Below, piece by piece: positions 33,068 to 45,094 of a stretch of 64,000 nucleotides of DNA. Origin of the DNA: Linderina pennispora (Eukaryota > Kickxellomycota > Kickxellomycetes > Kickxellales > Kickxellaceae); contig NW_024468249.1 in assembly GCF_002104995.1 (NCBI RefSeq), positions 2,294,001 through 2,358,000 of the forward strand, read 5' to 3'. Every line of letters begins with the position of its first letter. The first letter of the stretch is position 1. The notes beneath the pieces are model-generated. The model was not told the DNA's origin, ran no database searches, and was given only the letters and a program-made list of their open reading frames with translations. The translations under genes and the position numbers were made by a program.

Positions 33068-34996
33068 TCAGAATATCGTCGACGGCATGGCGGCCGGGTC
33101 ATTGACGCAGGATGGCGAGTTTCCCTGGTTCACAGTGGCCTGCGACTGAGAGATCTCGCCACAGACTGCAGCAGCCGCAGCTGTGTTCTCGCCAAATGTG
33201 AAGTAGGACGAGAGCTCGCCGATGTTGCCCATGATGTCCTGCTCGTTGTCGCCTGGTTTGGCGCTGCCGGTGTCAGGAGCACGGCTCAAGCCCTGGTACT
33301 GGCTACGGGTAGCCTCGATGGCTGCCGTTGTGCGCTCGTTGTTGTCGACTGGCGGAGCAGGCTCAATGATGCCCGGAGATGCAGGCACCGGCTGCTTGTG
33401 CTGGGGATCCAGCATGTTTTGCTGCTGAGGAGGTAGTAGGTAGCTGGGAAGCAGTGGCGAGGGCCTATTCGGCAGGTGGGACTGTAGCGGGATCGGCTGC
33501 GGATGCATCTCGCTGCCGCCCTGTAGATGTGGTGCCAGGAAGTTGGTATCTGAGCGCCCAGACTGGTGCTGAGGCTGGTTGAGCAGCGGTGTGGTGCCAG
33601 CTGTCGATCCAGATGCAGACCCAGATGCAGACTCAGCGATGATCCCGGCGGCAGCGGCGGCGGCGGCAGCAGCAGCGGCGGCAACGTTACTGACACCCAT
33701 GCTGGATGCAGCCGTCACGGCTGGAGTCACGGCGATCGTTGTGAACGGATCGAGTGTCTGCTGCTGCTGCTGTTGCTGTCCCAGCTGGACAGGCGGTTGC
33801 TGACCCTGCTGGTGGAGCTGTGGCTGCGGCTGCGGGTGCATATGTCCACCGATGCTGCCACGGAAAAGTGATGACGGCGAGATCGGATACGGGTTGTAGC
33901 GGTGCAGTGTGGACGAGCCCGGAATCTGCAGCGATGCACGACGCAGGGCGTAGACATTGCTTTCGCCCAGAGTGCGTGGCAGGCCGCCTGCATCGCTAAA
34001 GCTGGTTGTGATGCCCTGGAAAAACGGGTTGAGCGAGGTGCCTGGCATGTTGTGTGGGGACGGTAGCTCGAGCGTCGGACCACCGACCCCCGGAAGACCG
34101 GGGCTGGTCAGACCAGCGGTTTTCTCCTTTGGCAGCGAGTAGCGGTGTACAGGGTCGCGCTGCTTGTTCTGGATGGTGGCATCGAGGACGGCCAAGTCAA
34201 CGGTCCAATATGCACCCTTGCCAGGCTCGTTGATCGGGCGTGGAATGCGCACAAAGGTCTTGCTCAGCGACAGGTTGTGGCGGATCGAGTTCTTCCAGCC
34301 GGTGCCGGCGGTCTTGAAGTACGGGTACTTGTCCATGATCCAGTTGTAGATCTCGTTGAGTGTCATCTGCTTGCGTGGGTGGTGCATGATGGCATAAGTG
34401 ATCAAGGTCGCATACGAATAGGGCGGTTTGCCAGTAGTGTGCGTCTTGAGCTGTGTGGCACCGCTCAGCAGCAGGGCGATATCAGAGACGCCACCGGTGC
34501 TGATGCAGAGCGTGTCACTGGGCATCCGTGGCGGCGACGACATGAGCGGCGGGAACGCCGACGGCTCGTCAGCCCGTGCAGGCATGCCAAATGGCAGTTG
34601 CTGGGCGCGGCTGTGCATGGCAATTTCCCCGCTGTCGCCATGTGAGGCAATCGACTGGCGGTGGCCCTGTGACTGCCATTGTGGTCCGAGAGATTGTTCG
34701 CCAGGCCCCTGCTGGCCCTGCGGCGATGGGATATATTGCTGCTGGTCGACGCCAGGCGGCAGAGACGACTGATACTGCTGCTGGTGCTGCTGGTGCTGGT
34801 GCTGCTGAGGGAGGGATGGCGTCAGAGACGAGGGCGAGGTCATCCCCAGGGTCTGCGCGGCAGTAAACTGCGTGGCAAAGTTACCGGCGAGTGTCGTGGG
34901 GTACATGTTGTTCTGGTCCATCGAGTAGACAGAGGTATGGTGAGCTGGTTGAGGAATTGCCGCGGCGGTTGCTGGTTCTTGGAGAATCGTTAGCAT
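33068..34996 (-). CDS. Forkhead-box transcription factor
   Basis: An uninterrupted 642-residue protein. The forkhead domain spans roughly residues 190-280: 'GKPPYSYATLITYAIM', 'MTLNEIYNWIMDKYPYF', 'GWKNSIRHNLSLSKTFVR', 'GKGAYWTVD'. The recognition helix N-S-I-R-H-N-L-S is intact. Flanks are low complexity: Gln/His runs N-terminally, a poly-Ala run of about 13 and Gln runs C-terminally, typical of transcription factors. Genes with this plan in fungi include Fkh1/2, Fhl1 and Sep1-like factors. I see no FHA domain, so it is not an Fkh1/2 ortholog; Sep1/FoxK-like is possible. No frame change over 1.9 kb. Start at 34996, or the internal Met of 'MDQNNMYPTTLAG'. Upstream lies the largest gene-free stretch of the window. 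Confidence 0.88.
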   Translation of the reverse strand: MLTILQEPATAAAIPQPAHHTSVYSMDQNNMYPTTLAGNFATQFTAAQTLGMTSPSSLTPSLPQQHQHQQHQQQYQSSLPPGVDQQQYIPSPQGQQGPGEQSLGPQWQSQGHRQSIASHGDSGEIAMHSRAQQLPFGMPARADEPSAFPPLMSSPPRMPSDTLCISTGGVSDIALLLSGATQLKTHTTGKPPYSYATLITYAIMHHPRKQMTLNEIYNWIMDKYPYFKTAGTGWKNSIRHNLSLSKTFVRIPRPINEPGKGAYWTVDLAVLDATIQNKQRDPVHRYSLPKEKTAGLTSPGLPGVGGPTLELPSPHNMPGTSLNPFFQGITTSFSDAGGLPRTLGESNVYALRRASLQIPGSSTLHRYNPYPISPSSLFRGSIGGHMHPQPQPQLHQQGQQPPVQLGQQQQQQQTLDPFTTIAVTPAVTAASSMGVSNVAAAAAAAAAAAAGIIAESASGSASGSTAGTTPLLNQPQHQSGRSDTNFLAPHLQGGSEMHPQPIPLQSHLPNRPSPLLPSYLLPPQQQNMLDPQHKQPVPASPGIIEPAPPVDNNERTTAAIEATRSQYQGLSRAPDTGSAKPGDNEQDIMGNIGELSSYFTFGENTAAAAAVCGEISQSQATVNQGNSPSCVNDPAAMPSTIF

Positions 34997-37900
34997 ATGG
35001 CGGCGGTGGACATAAGCGCAGGTACTTTGATATTTAATATATAGCTTGAGGAGTCGGGTTCTTTTCGGCTTGGAGGAGAGCTGGGGTATGTTTAAGGCGA
35101 TATGAAGGGGTGTTCTTGGAGTGAACGGGTGCTACTACAGGCGAGAGATGGAAAAGCGTTTCAAGCAGCTAGATGTTAGTGGCCATGAATCTGCGAATGG
35201 GCGCGCAGGGTTGTGCAAGGTCGGCTAGCAGCCTCTCCCTATCGCTCAAAAAGTTAAATGTAGGGAGGGGTACTGTTCGGGATAAACATAAGGTTGGAGG
35301 CTTAGTGGATGAGGGAGGTCTCTCGGTCGGCAACAGAAAGAAAGCAGTAAGGACAGAGGCTGCTCGTTCTCGGCTGGTGGCACTTTTTTCAGGAGTAGCC
35401 GTACCGTGGTGTGCCAGTGTGATGCCCAAGCCATTTGTGTGTTTCTGTGTCCGTGTTTGCGCCAAGGCTGAATGAGTGAGGAACGCAGGTGAGGCGGCGG
35501 GTATGGACACAAAAACAGGGGCTTTGAGAGGCGATTGCTACGTACATGTACAGTCAGAGGTGTGTAATAATAAAATAGAATGGCGCTTGGAGTGAAAGAG
35601 GAGCAGAGTGATAAGAGAATAGGCGGGCACAGCCGGTATGCTGAGGAGATATGATCGATAGTGATGAGTGTACTGAAATATGAGAGACAAAATTTTTTTG
35701 TTGAGGTGGAGGAGCTGGCATCCGCGTCGCTCTTTTTATAGCGCGAGTGTAGAGGATGCGCAAGGCAAAAATGAATGAACAGTGTTTTTGTCACAAGAGG
35801 ATGTGAAATGCGCGCTTGCAGGACGAGGAACAGCGGCAGCAGCCGAAAGGACCAGGGAATTTCTGTGCAATTGTCCACAACTCTCATGCAGAATTGGTAA
35901 CTGAACGGACAAGACAAAAAACAGGGAGAGTAATCGTGACCACGTAAGGAGATGTGAGTTGCCAATGAACGGGGGAGCCAAATTTACATCGCCCCTTGCC
36001 GAGCAAAAACAGCCATCTCCCCTCTCGCGACAAGCAGCGTAAACAAGCAGCGGAGGAAGCGGGTCCAGGCAGTGGGTTCCTAGGGGGGGTCGCGAGGGAA
36101 ATATTTTTTTGGCAAGCGAGGAGCAAATCCTGGAAAGTGGGGAGTGGAGCGGGTCCGACTCTGGACAACGCCTGCTCCAGCTGGCCAGGCAGGCGAATCT
36201 GGTGCACGGTGGGACAACAATTGCAGCATATGCTTTTTTAGGAAATAGCTAAAATTCAGCAATCCACAACTGCCCCTCCCCACTTTTTTGCTCACCACCA
36301 GACGTGTCGCGAAAAACAAATGCAGTGCTTCCGTCTGGGTCCTCCTCGGAGAAATAGCCAGCGGTTGCACAGGACTCCAGGATTGCGGAGGGAGCATGAC
36401 TCAAAGCGAGTAAGGAGCCGCGGGGGATGCAGCCGCGACAACAAACGTCCACTCTAGCAGCCGCGTATACAAACGCCAAGCCATATTGTTGTTTTCAAGG
36501 CACAGGCACGGCAGCAAACCAGGCGCGGCGATCACACGCAGGATAATGGTATCACCGCGTAATGCAAGCGTTTAGGTTTGCTGGCAGCGGGAAGACGGTG
36601 GCGATCCTGAGCCAAAGAGCACCCCGCTGCGGCTGTGCCGCGGGCTGAGTTTGCCATAGTTCCTGCGAGTGCTACGAGTGGATCTGGCTAAACTGCGAGA
36701 GCCACAAACAGCAACCAACAAGAAACAATGGCGGCGATAGCGGTGGAAACAACAACAACAAAAGGGCGAGGTGGAGGCGACAGAGCAGACGGCAAGGCAC
36801 TGAGAGAATGCAGCAGATACGCGGGCTGACTGCTCGTCCTCATTTGGAGCATGTGTGCCCGCCTGATCCAAAACAAGAGCCGGGAGAGAGGCAATCAAGA
36901 AGAGCTGCAGCTCGCACTCGCAGCAGGAGCCATATTTACGCTGCAGGCGACGATTGTTGAGCTATTTCAAGCATGCTTGCCAGGGGAGTCGCGGATTTCA
37001 TTCAACAGTGGTACAATCAAAACCAGGGTAAGCATTTCCGCGAACATCAAGTAATTTCAATTATAAAATGGAACATTCGGCCAGGCACCAAAAGCGGGCA
37101 AGGACAGAGTCATAGGCTGGATGAATGGGCGGCTAACATACCTGGCAACGAGAGGCTGGCTAGGCCAAGGGAATACCGAGCAGACAGCTGCTTTTAGAAC
37201 GAACTCGGTTGCACAGACCTATAGGCTAAATAAGGGAAGCCTGCGGTTAGCGAATGGTGCTGAGTTTTACATGTGTTCGCGTTTGCTTCCAAGTGTCTTA
37301 TCTCGCTAGCAAGGCCGCCCATGGCTGTTTTTGTTTTCATTTTTGCTGGGCGTGGTCGGCCTTGGAGCGCTAGCCAATTTCCACCCGCGCAATAATTGCT
37401 GATAATAGACCAGTGCAGCTGTCTGCCGAAGGGAGATCGGAATGGGTGTGTGTGCAAAAATTGGGGTGGTGAAGGACGACAGAGCCAGCAAGGTTAATCT
37501 GTGCGACATGTAAGTAGTGTGAGGAGAAGCAGGTAAGCGTAGTATGCAAGTTTTCGGAAAAGTGGATGCTGAAAATCCCTGGTTGGTTGAGGAGCACAAT
37601 ATGCTGGTGCAGAGCATCCGAACGAAGCGAGGGCGAGCGCCCACTTTGTCATGGATCAGTCTTTGCAGCCCATGCCACGGTAAACGACGTCAGAGATGGT
37701 TGCAAAGGTGCAATGGAATCCTTGGCAGTCAGGGTGCTGGAGCAGAGGACTGACATGTGGCCATGCTGCAGACATGAGCCAATTTTCACGAGCTTTTTGC
37801 TGCTCGGCCAGGGTGCGCAGAGGGCGGCCGGTATCGGCCGCAAGCTTAAGTACACACCCCGGCCGGTAACGGAGCTACAATTGGTGTTTACATACGCTTG

Positions 37901-39261
37901 TCGATCTGGCCTGCGAGCAAGAGGGTCGTGAAGTGGGTAATAGCTGGTAGAGGAGTGTAGATAATTTCTGGACAAAATAAAAGGAGCACAGAGTAGAGAA
38001 ATAGGGTTCAGAGAGAGGGTGAAAAGGGAGAAAAGCGAGGGTCGCACCGCAGCTAACTAGGCAGCGGTATTAAAGGTGCACGGCGAAACGGCGTAGGGGA
38101 GGGGTTTCCCAGTGGTAGGCCATCGTCACGCTCCTCGAGCAATTTCTCATAGAGGGATAAAGAAATTAAATATTCGGCCAACGAAGGAGACGTATTCCTG
38201 CGCAATAGCCGCAATTCGGCAGAAGCCGTGGATCCACAATGGGCAAGCTGCATGAATGGACGGCTGAGTAGGAGAAGGGGGATTCCCGGGGTGCGAGTGA
38301 GGTTAGTCGTGACCAGACATGTGTCTCAAGCGGCTGACACCACTCTGCATTTCCCATCTCTTCTTGGTCATGCCTGCCTTGATCCCTCGACCACGGGAGC
38401 ACACAGCCAATGGCCGCCAAGGGGTCTGCTGCCCCCTTGCACTAGCGCGGTCGGCGATTCGCTGCGCACCTGGTCGTACGCAGCAGAAAAGCGCGGCAAG
38501 AACCTGGGTCTGGCCAGTCACGCCTCCATGGAGAGTGCTCGGAGGACAGCTAGCGTGATGACGAACCCGGGCCGGAGGGAGTCGTGGCGACGTATGCGCA
38601 TTATCATGCAATCGGAGGAGATGCCGTGGCGACTGCATACCACATTGGCTCTGCCACCCAGCCGTCCATGCGATCTGTGTTTATTCTGGTTCTGGTTCTG
38701 GATTTCTGCAGAATGGCGCCGATTGTGACCGCTAATTAATCCCAATCCCAAACCCGCGGATCCTGGCAAGACATGGCCAACGCTATTGACCGTGTATGTC
38801 GGAGACCGTGTTACGCGGTCAGCAGCGATGCTATAAACAGGCCTAAATATAGCTCTAGCAGAATCCGCCCACTCTAGGGCACCGGTTGTTTAGAAAACAA
38901 CAAAATACATGTCCTCTGGCGCAAAGGTACTCTCAAAGAGAGCCATCTTGTGCGCTGGTAAACACAAACATGGTGCAGAGCAGGGCTCTCCTCCGACTAT
39001 ATACGCAACAGGGGTGTGGTATCCCTCCGCTATCCTGGATGTCGCCTGCACAGACCAGTCGGTAATTCACATGTGCCGGTGATCCGAGTCTGATCGCGGA
39101 ATCACTGCTGGGCTTGAGCTTTGAGCAGGCAAACAAAAATCGCAATTTTTTCACCGCTCATAGCGCCAGCGAGGCTGGTTCCAGAACCTTTCTGCAGCCT
39201 TTTTCTTGTCAGCAATTTATTACTCTTCAGCGACTCTTTAGAAAAACACAAACAAATTACA
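34997..39261. other. 4.3 kb region without a recognisable gene
   Basis: Bounded by two 5' ends (forkhead, minus; RanBP1, plus). ORFs up to 239 codons exist on both strands, but none has a domain I recognise or a consistent codon bias, and several overlap on opposite strands. A long forkhead leader with introns, distal regulatory DNA or an lncRNA would each fit. No repeats, tRNA or transposon ends seen. Confidence 0.5.
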
Positions 39262-40010
39262 ATGTCTGAGGCCGATACTAAGAAGACTACCGAGACCCAG
39301 GTAAGTTTTGGGGGCGGGGGAGTGTTGGGCAGTAATTGCCACCGCAGCATGTTTGGGAATTGGCCATTGCTGCTAAACTGCTGCATTTTGCGCCAATGCA
39401 CGTAGGAGGAGGTCGTCGAGAGCCCCGAGGTCAACTTTGAGCCGGTCATCAAGCTCGACGATGTCGAGGTCAAGACGCATGAGGAGGATGAGGACGTCAT
39501 CTTCAAGATGTAAGTAATGCCCCAAATTCAAGCAGGCTGCGAGAACTGCCTCCGTGCACATATTTCACACAATACGCTCTGGCTTTGTATGCTGACGTAT
39601 GTCTTTCTTTGTATTGTTGTAGGCGCGCTAAGCTGTTCCGTTTCGACTCGGAGGCCAAGGAGTGGAAGGAGCGCGGTACTGGCGACGTCAAGCTGCTCAA
39701 GCACAAGGAGAACAGCAAGGTGCGTCTCCTGATGCGCCGCGATCAAGACGCTGAAGGTGTGCGCCAACCACTATATCACCGACGACATGGTGCTGTCGCC
39801 AAACGTCGGCTCGGACCGCTCGTGGGTGTGGAACGTTATCGCCGATCTTGTCGAGGACGAGGCCGAGCGCCAGCTGCTGGCCATCCGTTTCGGCAACTCG
39901 GAGAACGCGCAAAAGTTCAAAGACTGCCTTCGACGAAGGCCCGCGAGAACAACAAGAAGCTTGCTGCCAGTGAGGAGAAGAAGGAGGAGGTCAAGAAGGA
40001 GGACGAGTAA
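39262..40010 (+). CDS. YRB1: Ran-specific GTPase-activating protein 1, RanBP1
   Basis: RanBP1 helps RanGAP release Ran-GTP from exported cargo in the cytosol. Exons 39262-39300, 39406-39509 and 39623-40010 with GT-AG introns of 105 and 113 nt; phases 0 and 2 fit. The Ran-binding domain reads '[18 protein letters not shown]', '[22 protein letters not shown]', '[18 protein letters not shown]', '[16 protein letters not shown]', '[18 protein letters not shown]'. The C-terminus is Lys/Glu-rich. Three one-base gains in exon 3 at 39,743-39,744 (GAT/GAC), 39,924-39,925 (GAC/GAT) and 39,937-39,938 (GAA/GAG), all synonymous third positions. The corrected frame ends at 40010 in 'KEDE'. Confidence 0.93.
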
Positions 40011-40159
40011 ATGACCGGGTCAAGACCATTTTTGCCTTTAATATATCCAACCTGAATATGTCCATTTGCACACTGGCGCGGCCCTATGCTTCTGTCGCTT
40101 TGCATTTACAGAATTGAGTTGTGTATTTGAAGAAATATGCCTAAATGTACTTGTTGGCC

Positions 40160-40746
40160 TCAAGGATACGCAGTGATCTCGGCAACCGCCTCCTCCACCG
40201 ATTTCAGGTCAGTGCGGATGTGGATCTCGGGGGCCTCGGGAGCCTCATACGGGGCGCTGATACCGGTGAACTCCTTGATCTCGCCAGCACGTGCCTTCTT
40301 GTACAGGCCCTTGGGGTCGCGCTCCTCGGCAACGCTGACCGGTACGTCAGCATACACCTCAACGAACGGGATTCCCGCGTCAGTGTGGAAGCTGGCGGGC
40401 GGTGTCGCGGTCGGCCTTGTACGGCGAGATGAAGCTGGTGATGGCGACGAGCAGTGGAGTCAGGCGAAAAGCTTGCTGACCTCGGCAATGCGGCGGATGT
40501 TCTCGGTGCGGTCCTCGGGGCTGAATCCCAGGTTCTTGTTGAGGCCAAAGCGGATGTTGTCGCCATCAAGACGGTACGCATTGATGCCCTTGTGGAGGAG
40601 GTGCTGCTCGAGCGCGGTGGCCACCGTGCTCTTGCCCGAGGCGGACAGACCGGTGAACCAGATCGTCAGGCCCTTCTGCTTCAGGAGCCCTGCGCGCTCC
40701 TCGCGGGTGACAGTTGCCAGCGTGCCAGGTGATGATTGGTAGACAT
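40160..40746 (-). CDS. MET14: Adenylylsulfate (APS) kinase
   Basis: Phosphorylates APS to PAPS in sulfate assimilation. The N-terminus 'MSTNITWHAGNVTREER' is the classic APS kinase start. Then the P-loop '[11 protein letters not shown]', '[19 protein letters not shown]', '[18 protein letters not shown]', '[14 protein letters not shown]', '[19 protein letters not shown]' and '[12 protein letters not shown]'. About 193 residues, family size. Five one-base gains lie in this 587 bp gene, at 40,734-40,735 (AAT/AAC), 40,712-40,713 (AAC/AAT), 40,462-40,463 (GCC/GCT), 40,449-40,450 (GCT/GCC) and 40,388-40,389 (CTT/CTC). Each can be read as two synonymous third bases and restores a conserved residue on both sides. 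Convergent with YRB1 (149 bp) and divergent from SMC2. Confidence 0.95.
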
Positions 40747-41315
40747 TGGTAATAGTAGCAGGAAATGTAGCTGTAAAAGGGCGAGGGGAAGCGAGGACGC
40801 AAAGTGATAACGAAGAGAGCCTTGGTGTGCAGACATTGCAGGCTATTTAAGATGTGTCAGCCTCAGCGTCGCTGATAGCGATCGCATCTCGCACGCAATC
40901 CGAAGCTGCAGCGATTGGCTCCTCTGCCGGGCTGAAATAGGCCGCAGGGGCATTTTGTTGGCCAGCTGGCAGAGTTCGAGGCCGGTACCATCCCGGCGCA
41001 TCTGTGATTTTCTGCCGGCGAGAATGGTGCCCTGGCTTGCTAGCTATGGCGCAAACGCCGGATGACCGCTGCACCGGCGTTTCTAGCCCAAGCGGCACAG
41101 CCATGGTCCAAGGCAGGTAAACAATCAAGAGCATCAGATCAGGAAATTAGCAGTTGCTTTTTAGAGTAAACAGGCGATTTCGTAGTGGGTAAAACACGTT
41201 TGGGCAGCTCGTGCTGGCTGTTTTGTTTTTCTGCTCTTACCCCTGCTTGACGACACCTGCTCCACATCCACTTTTTATTCCACATTCAATACATGCTCCC
41301 GTCTTGGTCTCTGAA

Positions 41316-44300
41316 ATGTATGTCGAGGAGCTTATTATAGACGGGTTCAAGTCGTACGCAGGCGCGTACACACATTACCGGGTGGGACCACGAATTCAAT
41401 GCGATTACAGGACTGAATGGGTCGGGCAAGTCCAATATCCTCGATGCTATTTGCTTCGTGCTGGGAATTCGCAACTACAAGCTGGTAAGTTGATGCAACC
41501 CTTCAGAAAGCCGGCTATGCGAGCAGTAAAAGCAACGGTGCTTAGGACCGGTGCTACTGAGATCCAACACTGCTTTCTACCCGTGGTAGCTACGAGCAAA
41601 CAATATTCAAGACCTCATCTACAAGCGCGGGCAGGCTGGTATTATCAAGGCCTCGGTAACGGTTGTGTTCAGGAACAATGACCGGAAGACCAGTCCGCTC
41701 GGGATACGAAAACTACAAGCAGATTTCGCTGACACGACAGGTACGATAAACAAAGACGCATGCATCGCAGGGAACCAACAGGCTGCATATTGTGTATGCT
41801 CAACTGGAAAGCTTGCTTGTAGATAATGGTCGGCGGAAAGAACAAGTACATGATTAATGGGCATTCCGCGCAAGAGCAGGCGGTTGCAAACATGCTGCAG
41901 TCGGTGCAGCTCAGCATCAACAACCCGCACTTCCTTATCATGCAGGGCAAGATTACGCAGGTGCTAAACATGCAGCCGCCCGAGATCCTGGCGATGATTG
42001 AAGGAGGCGGCCGGTACACGCATGTTTGAGGAGCGCAAGGACAAGGCGCTGCGAACCATAGCGAAGAAGGACAAGAAGATTGAGGAAATCTCGTCGATTC
42101 TGGCCGAGGAGATCACACCCAAACTTGACAAGCTGCGGCACGAGAAGCAGGCGTATTTAGAGTACCAGAAGGTTGAGATTGAGCTCGACCGTCTGCACCG
42201 GCTGGTAGTTGCCTACGACTTTACAAAGTGCGAAGAGGCGCTGAACAACGGCAGCTCGGCGCAGGAGGAGAGCAAAGCTCGGCTTGAAAGCCTGGCCCAC
42301 CAGCTCGAGTCGCTCAAGGTAGAGGTGACACAGATCACGCAAAGCAAGGCGCAGATCGAGGAGACTCGCAAAAAGGAGATGTCGAAGAATGGCGAGTACA
42401 AGTCGCTGCAGGTCAAGGTGGACGAGCTAGCGAAGGAGCTGGTCAAGATCAAGACGCAAAGCGATCTCAAGCTGGCGTCAATCAAGGAAGAGCAGGCAAG
42501 CAGGGCCAAGCTGACCGAGTCGCAGAAGGCGTCGCAGAAGATGTTGAGCGATCGCATCGAGCACTTTGAGGCGCAGACGGCCAAGTTTGCCGAGGAGCGG
42601 ATTCTGTACGACGACAAGGGTGAAGGAAGGTCAGCCAGCTGGAAGAGCTACTGCAGTCACTGACCACGGGCGTCGCGACCGACGAGGGCCGCGAGGGCGG
42701 GTTCATGCAGCAGCTGCAGGAGGCACGCAACGAGACAAATGAGTCGTCAACTGCAATCGAGCAGGCCAAGCTGCGGATCAATCTGCTGAAGAACGAGTCT
42801 GCAGAGATCAACGGGAAGCTGAAGAAGGCACTGTCGGAGAACACAGGCCATCTTGGGCGAGAAGAAGACGCTTGAAGCACAAATTGCCAAGCTCAGCCAG
42901 CGCCTAAACTCGCACTCGTACAACCGTGAGGCCAAGCGCGAGCTGGAAGACGAGCGCTCAAGGCTCGTGCGGCAGCTGGAGGGCGTCGATGAAAAGCGGC
43001 GTGGACTGGAGGCACGCCTGAGCAACTTTGACTTTGACTACCAGGACCCGGTGCGTGGCTTCGATCGATCCAAGGTCAAGGGCCTGGTTGCGCAGCTGAT
43101 CGATATCGACGACAAGAACAAGTTTGCTTCAGTTGCGCTGGAGATCACTGCTGGAGGTCGCATCTACAATGTCATTGTAGATGACGACACCACAGGCGCA
43201 CTGCTGCTCAAGAATGGCCGGCTGAAGCGGCGTGTCACGATCATCCCGCTCAACAAGATCTCAGCACACACGCTGGATCCGACCATTGTCAACTTCGCCA
43301 AGAATCTGGCGCCTGGCAAGGTTGACGCGGCGCTATCGCTGGTCGGGTACCCGGAGGAACTCGAGAGCGCCATGGCGTATGTGTTTGGGTCGACGTTTAT
43401 CTGCAAGGACCCCGAGACGGCAGAGCAGATGGCGTTCCACAAGAACATCCGCAAGAAGGCAGTGACGCTGGAGGGCGACGTGTATGATCCGGCAGGCACG
43501 ATGCAGGGCGGCGCCAAGCCTTCGTCAGCAGGGATTCTGGGTCGTCTACAGACGCTAAAGAACGCGCGCCATGAGCATACTGTGCTGGCCAAGGAGCTGG
43601 CGGCGGTCGAAGCGAAACTCGAGCAGATCGATGAGCTGAAGGACGACTACAATCAGATTTCTCGCGAACTTGAGCTTGCCCGGCACCAGCTGTCGTTGGT
43701 TGAGCAGCAGCTTTCGTACACATCGCACGCGCAGCTATCGGCGCGCTTGGAGGAGATTGGCACAGAGCTGTCCACGCAGGAGGCCATTTTGCCAGAGGCT
43801 ACGCAGAAGCTCGATTTGGCGCAGAAGCGGGCAGCGCGTATTGAGAAGGAGATGACCGAGTTCAGTGCCGACAAGGGTGGCAAGATCAAGCAGCTGAAGC
43901 AGCGACTGGCGACGTTGAAGGCTGCTCTGCCCGCTGCCGAAACCCGCATGAAGGAGTGCCAGCGCCAGACGCAGGAGGTCACGCTGGAGAAGGAGGAGAT
44001 CGAGAGCGAGATCTCAGAGTACACCGAGCAGATCGAGGCCAGCGATGGCTCGATAAAGGCGCTCGAGACCGAGCAGGGCGAGTTCCAGAAGCTGCTGCTT
44101 GATACTAAGGAGCGCCTCGAGGAGAAGCAGTCGGCGCTGAGCCGGCTGAGCAAGAAGCTGCTGGTGTACGACAAGGAGATCGATGAGCTTGATCAGCTGC
44201 ACCGCGCCAAGTCATCTGATCTGACGACAATTCAGCTGGAGAGCGAGCAGCTGGCGCACGAGCTGGAGCGGTCAGCGGCAGCCCACAGCAAGAACAAGCG

Positions 44301-45039
44301 ACTGCACAGCACGCTGCTGAAGGAGAACCCATGGATCGTCGACCAGAAGCAGTCGTTTGGACAGGCCAACACGCTATACGACTTCGCCAAGAACGACCCG
44401 ATCGAGGCGAAGCGGCAGCTGCGCAAGCTCGAGGACCAGTTTGCGTCAATGCGCAAGACGACAAACACCGCGGTGATGACGAACATTGAGAACGTGACGA
44501 AGCACGAAGCGAGTCTGAAGCACATGCTGAAGACTGTGATCCGCGACAAGCGCAAGATCGAGGACACGATCTCGTCGCTGGATCAATACAAGGTCGAGGC
44601 ATTGGAGCAGACGTGGAAGCTGGTCGATAAGGACTTTGGCGCCATTTTTGCCGAGCTGCTGCCCGGTAACACGTCGCGGCTGGACATGCTCGAGGGCAAG
44701 CCGCTGTCGGCAGGTCTTGAAATCAAGGTCAACCTTGGCGGCGTGTGGAAGCAGAGTCTGACAGAGCTCAGTGGCGGCCAGCGGTCGCTGATTGCATTGT
44801 CGCTGATTCTGTCGTTGCTGCAGTTCAAGCCCGCTCCCATGTACATTCTCGACGAGATTGATGCAGCGCTGGATCTTTCGCATACGCAAAACATTGGGCA
44901 GCTGTTCCGCACACGATTCAAGGGGTCGCAGTTCATTGTGGTGTCACTCAAGGAGGGCATGTTCAATAACGCCAATGTCGTGTTCCGTGCGCGGTTCCGC
45001 AATGGCATCTCGCAGGTTGAGCGGATATCGCATTTATGA
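41316..45039 (+). CDS. SMC2: Condensin ATPase subunit SMC2
   Basis: SMC2 pairs with SMC4 in condensin to compact mitotic chromosomes. Exons 41316-41484, 41590-41740 and 41823-45039; introns 105 and 82 nt. Restored length is about 1,176 residues, right for the family. '[16 protein letters not shown]', Walker A '[14 protein letters not shown]', '[14 protein letters not shown]', '[18 protein letters not shown]', '[16 protein letters not shown]'; long coiled coils flank a hinge with '[14 protein letters not shown]' and 'MQGGAKPSS'. The C-terminal head has signature '[15 protein letters not shown]' and Walker B '[19 protein letters not shown]'. Six one-base gains occur before 42,850 (41,366-67; 41,703-04; 42,002-03; 42,621-22; 42,628-29; 42,845-46), each readable as synonymous third positions (GCG/T, GGG/A, GAA/G, GGT/G, GAA/G, ACA/G). 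None occurs in the last 2.2 kb. Its stop is 55 bp from that of ELG1. Confidence 0.96.
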
Positions 45040-45094
45040 GCAGCGGTTATGTTCTTTTTTATTTTCCTAGATCCCAATTCACAGCGCTACCTTT

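Noticed and set aside
35246-35965. 239-codon minus-strand ORF
   Set aside because: Composition reflects pyrimidine-rich noncoding DNA (Ser/Leu/Pro/Phe-rich); no family signature.
38228-38728. 166-codon plus-strand ORF in the large gap
   Set aside because: No domain, no suitable promoter, mixed codon use, and overlapped by ORFs on the other strand.
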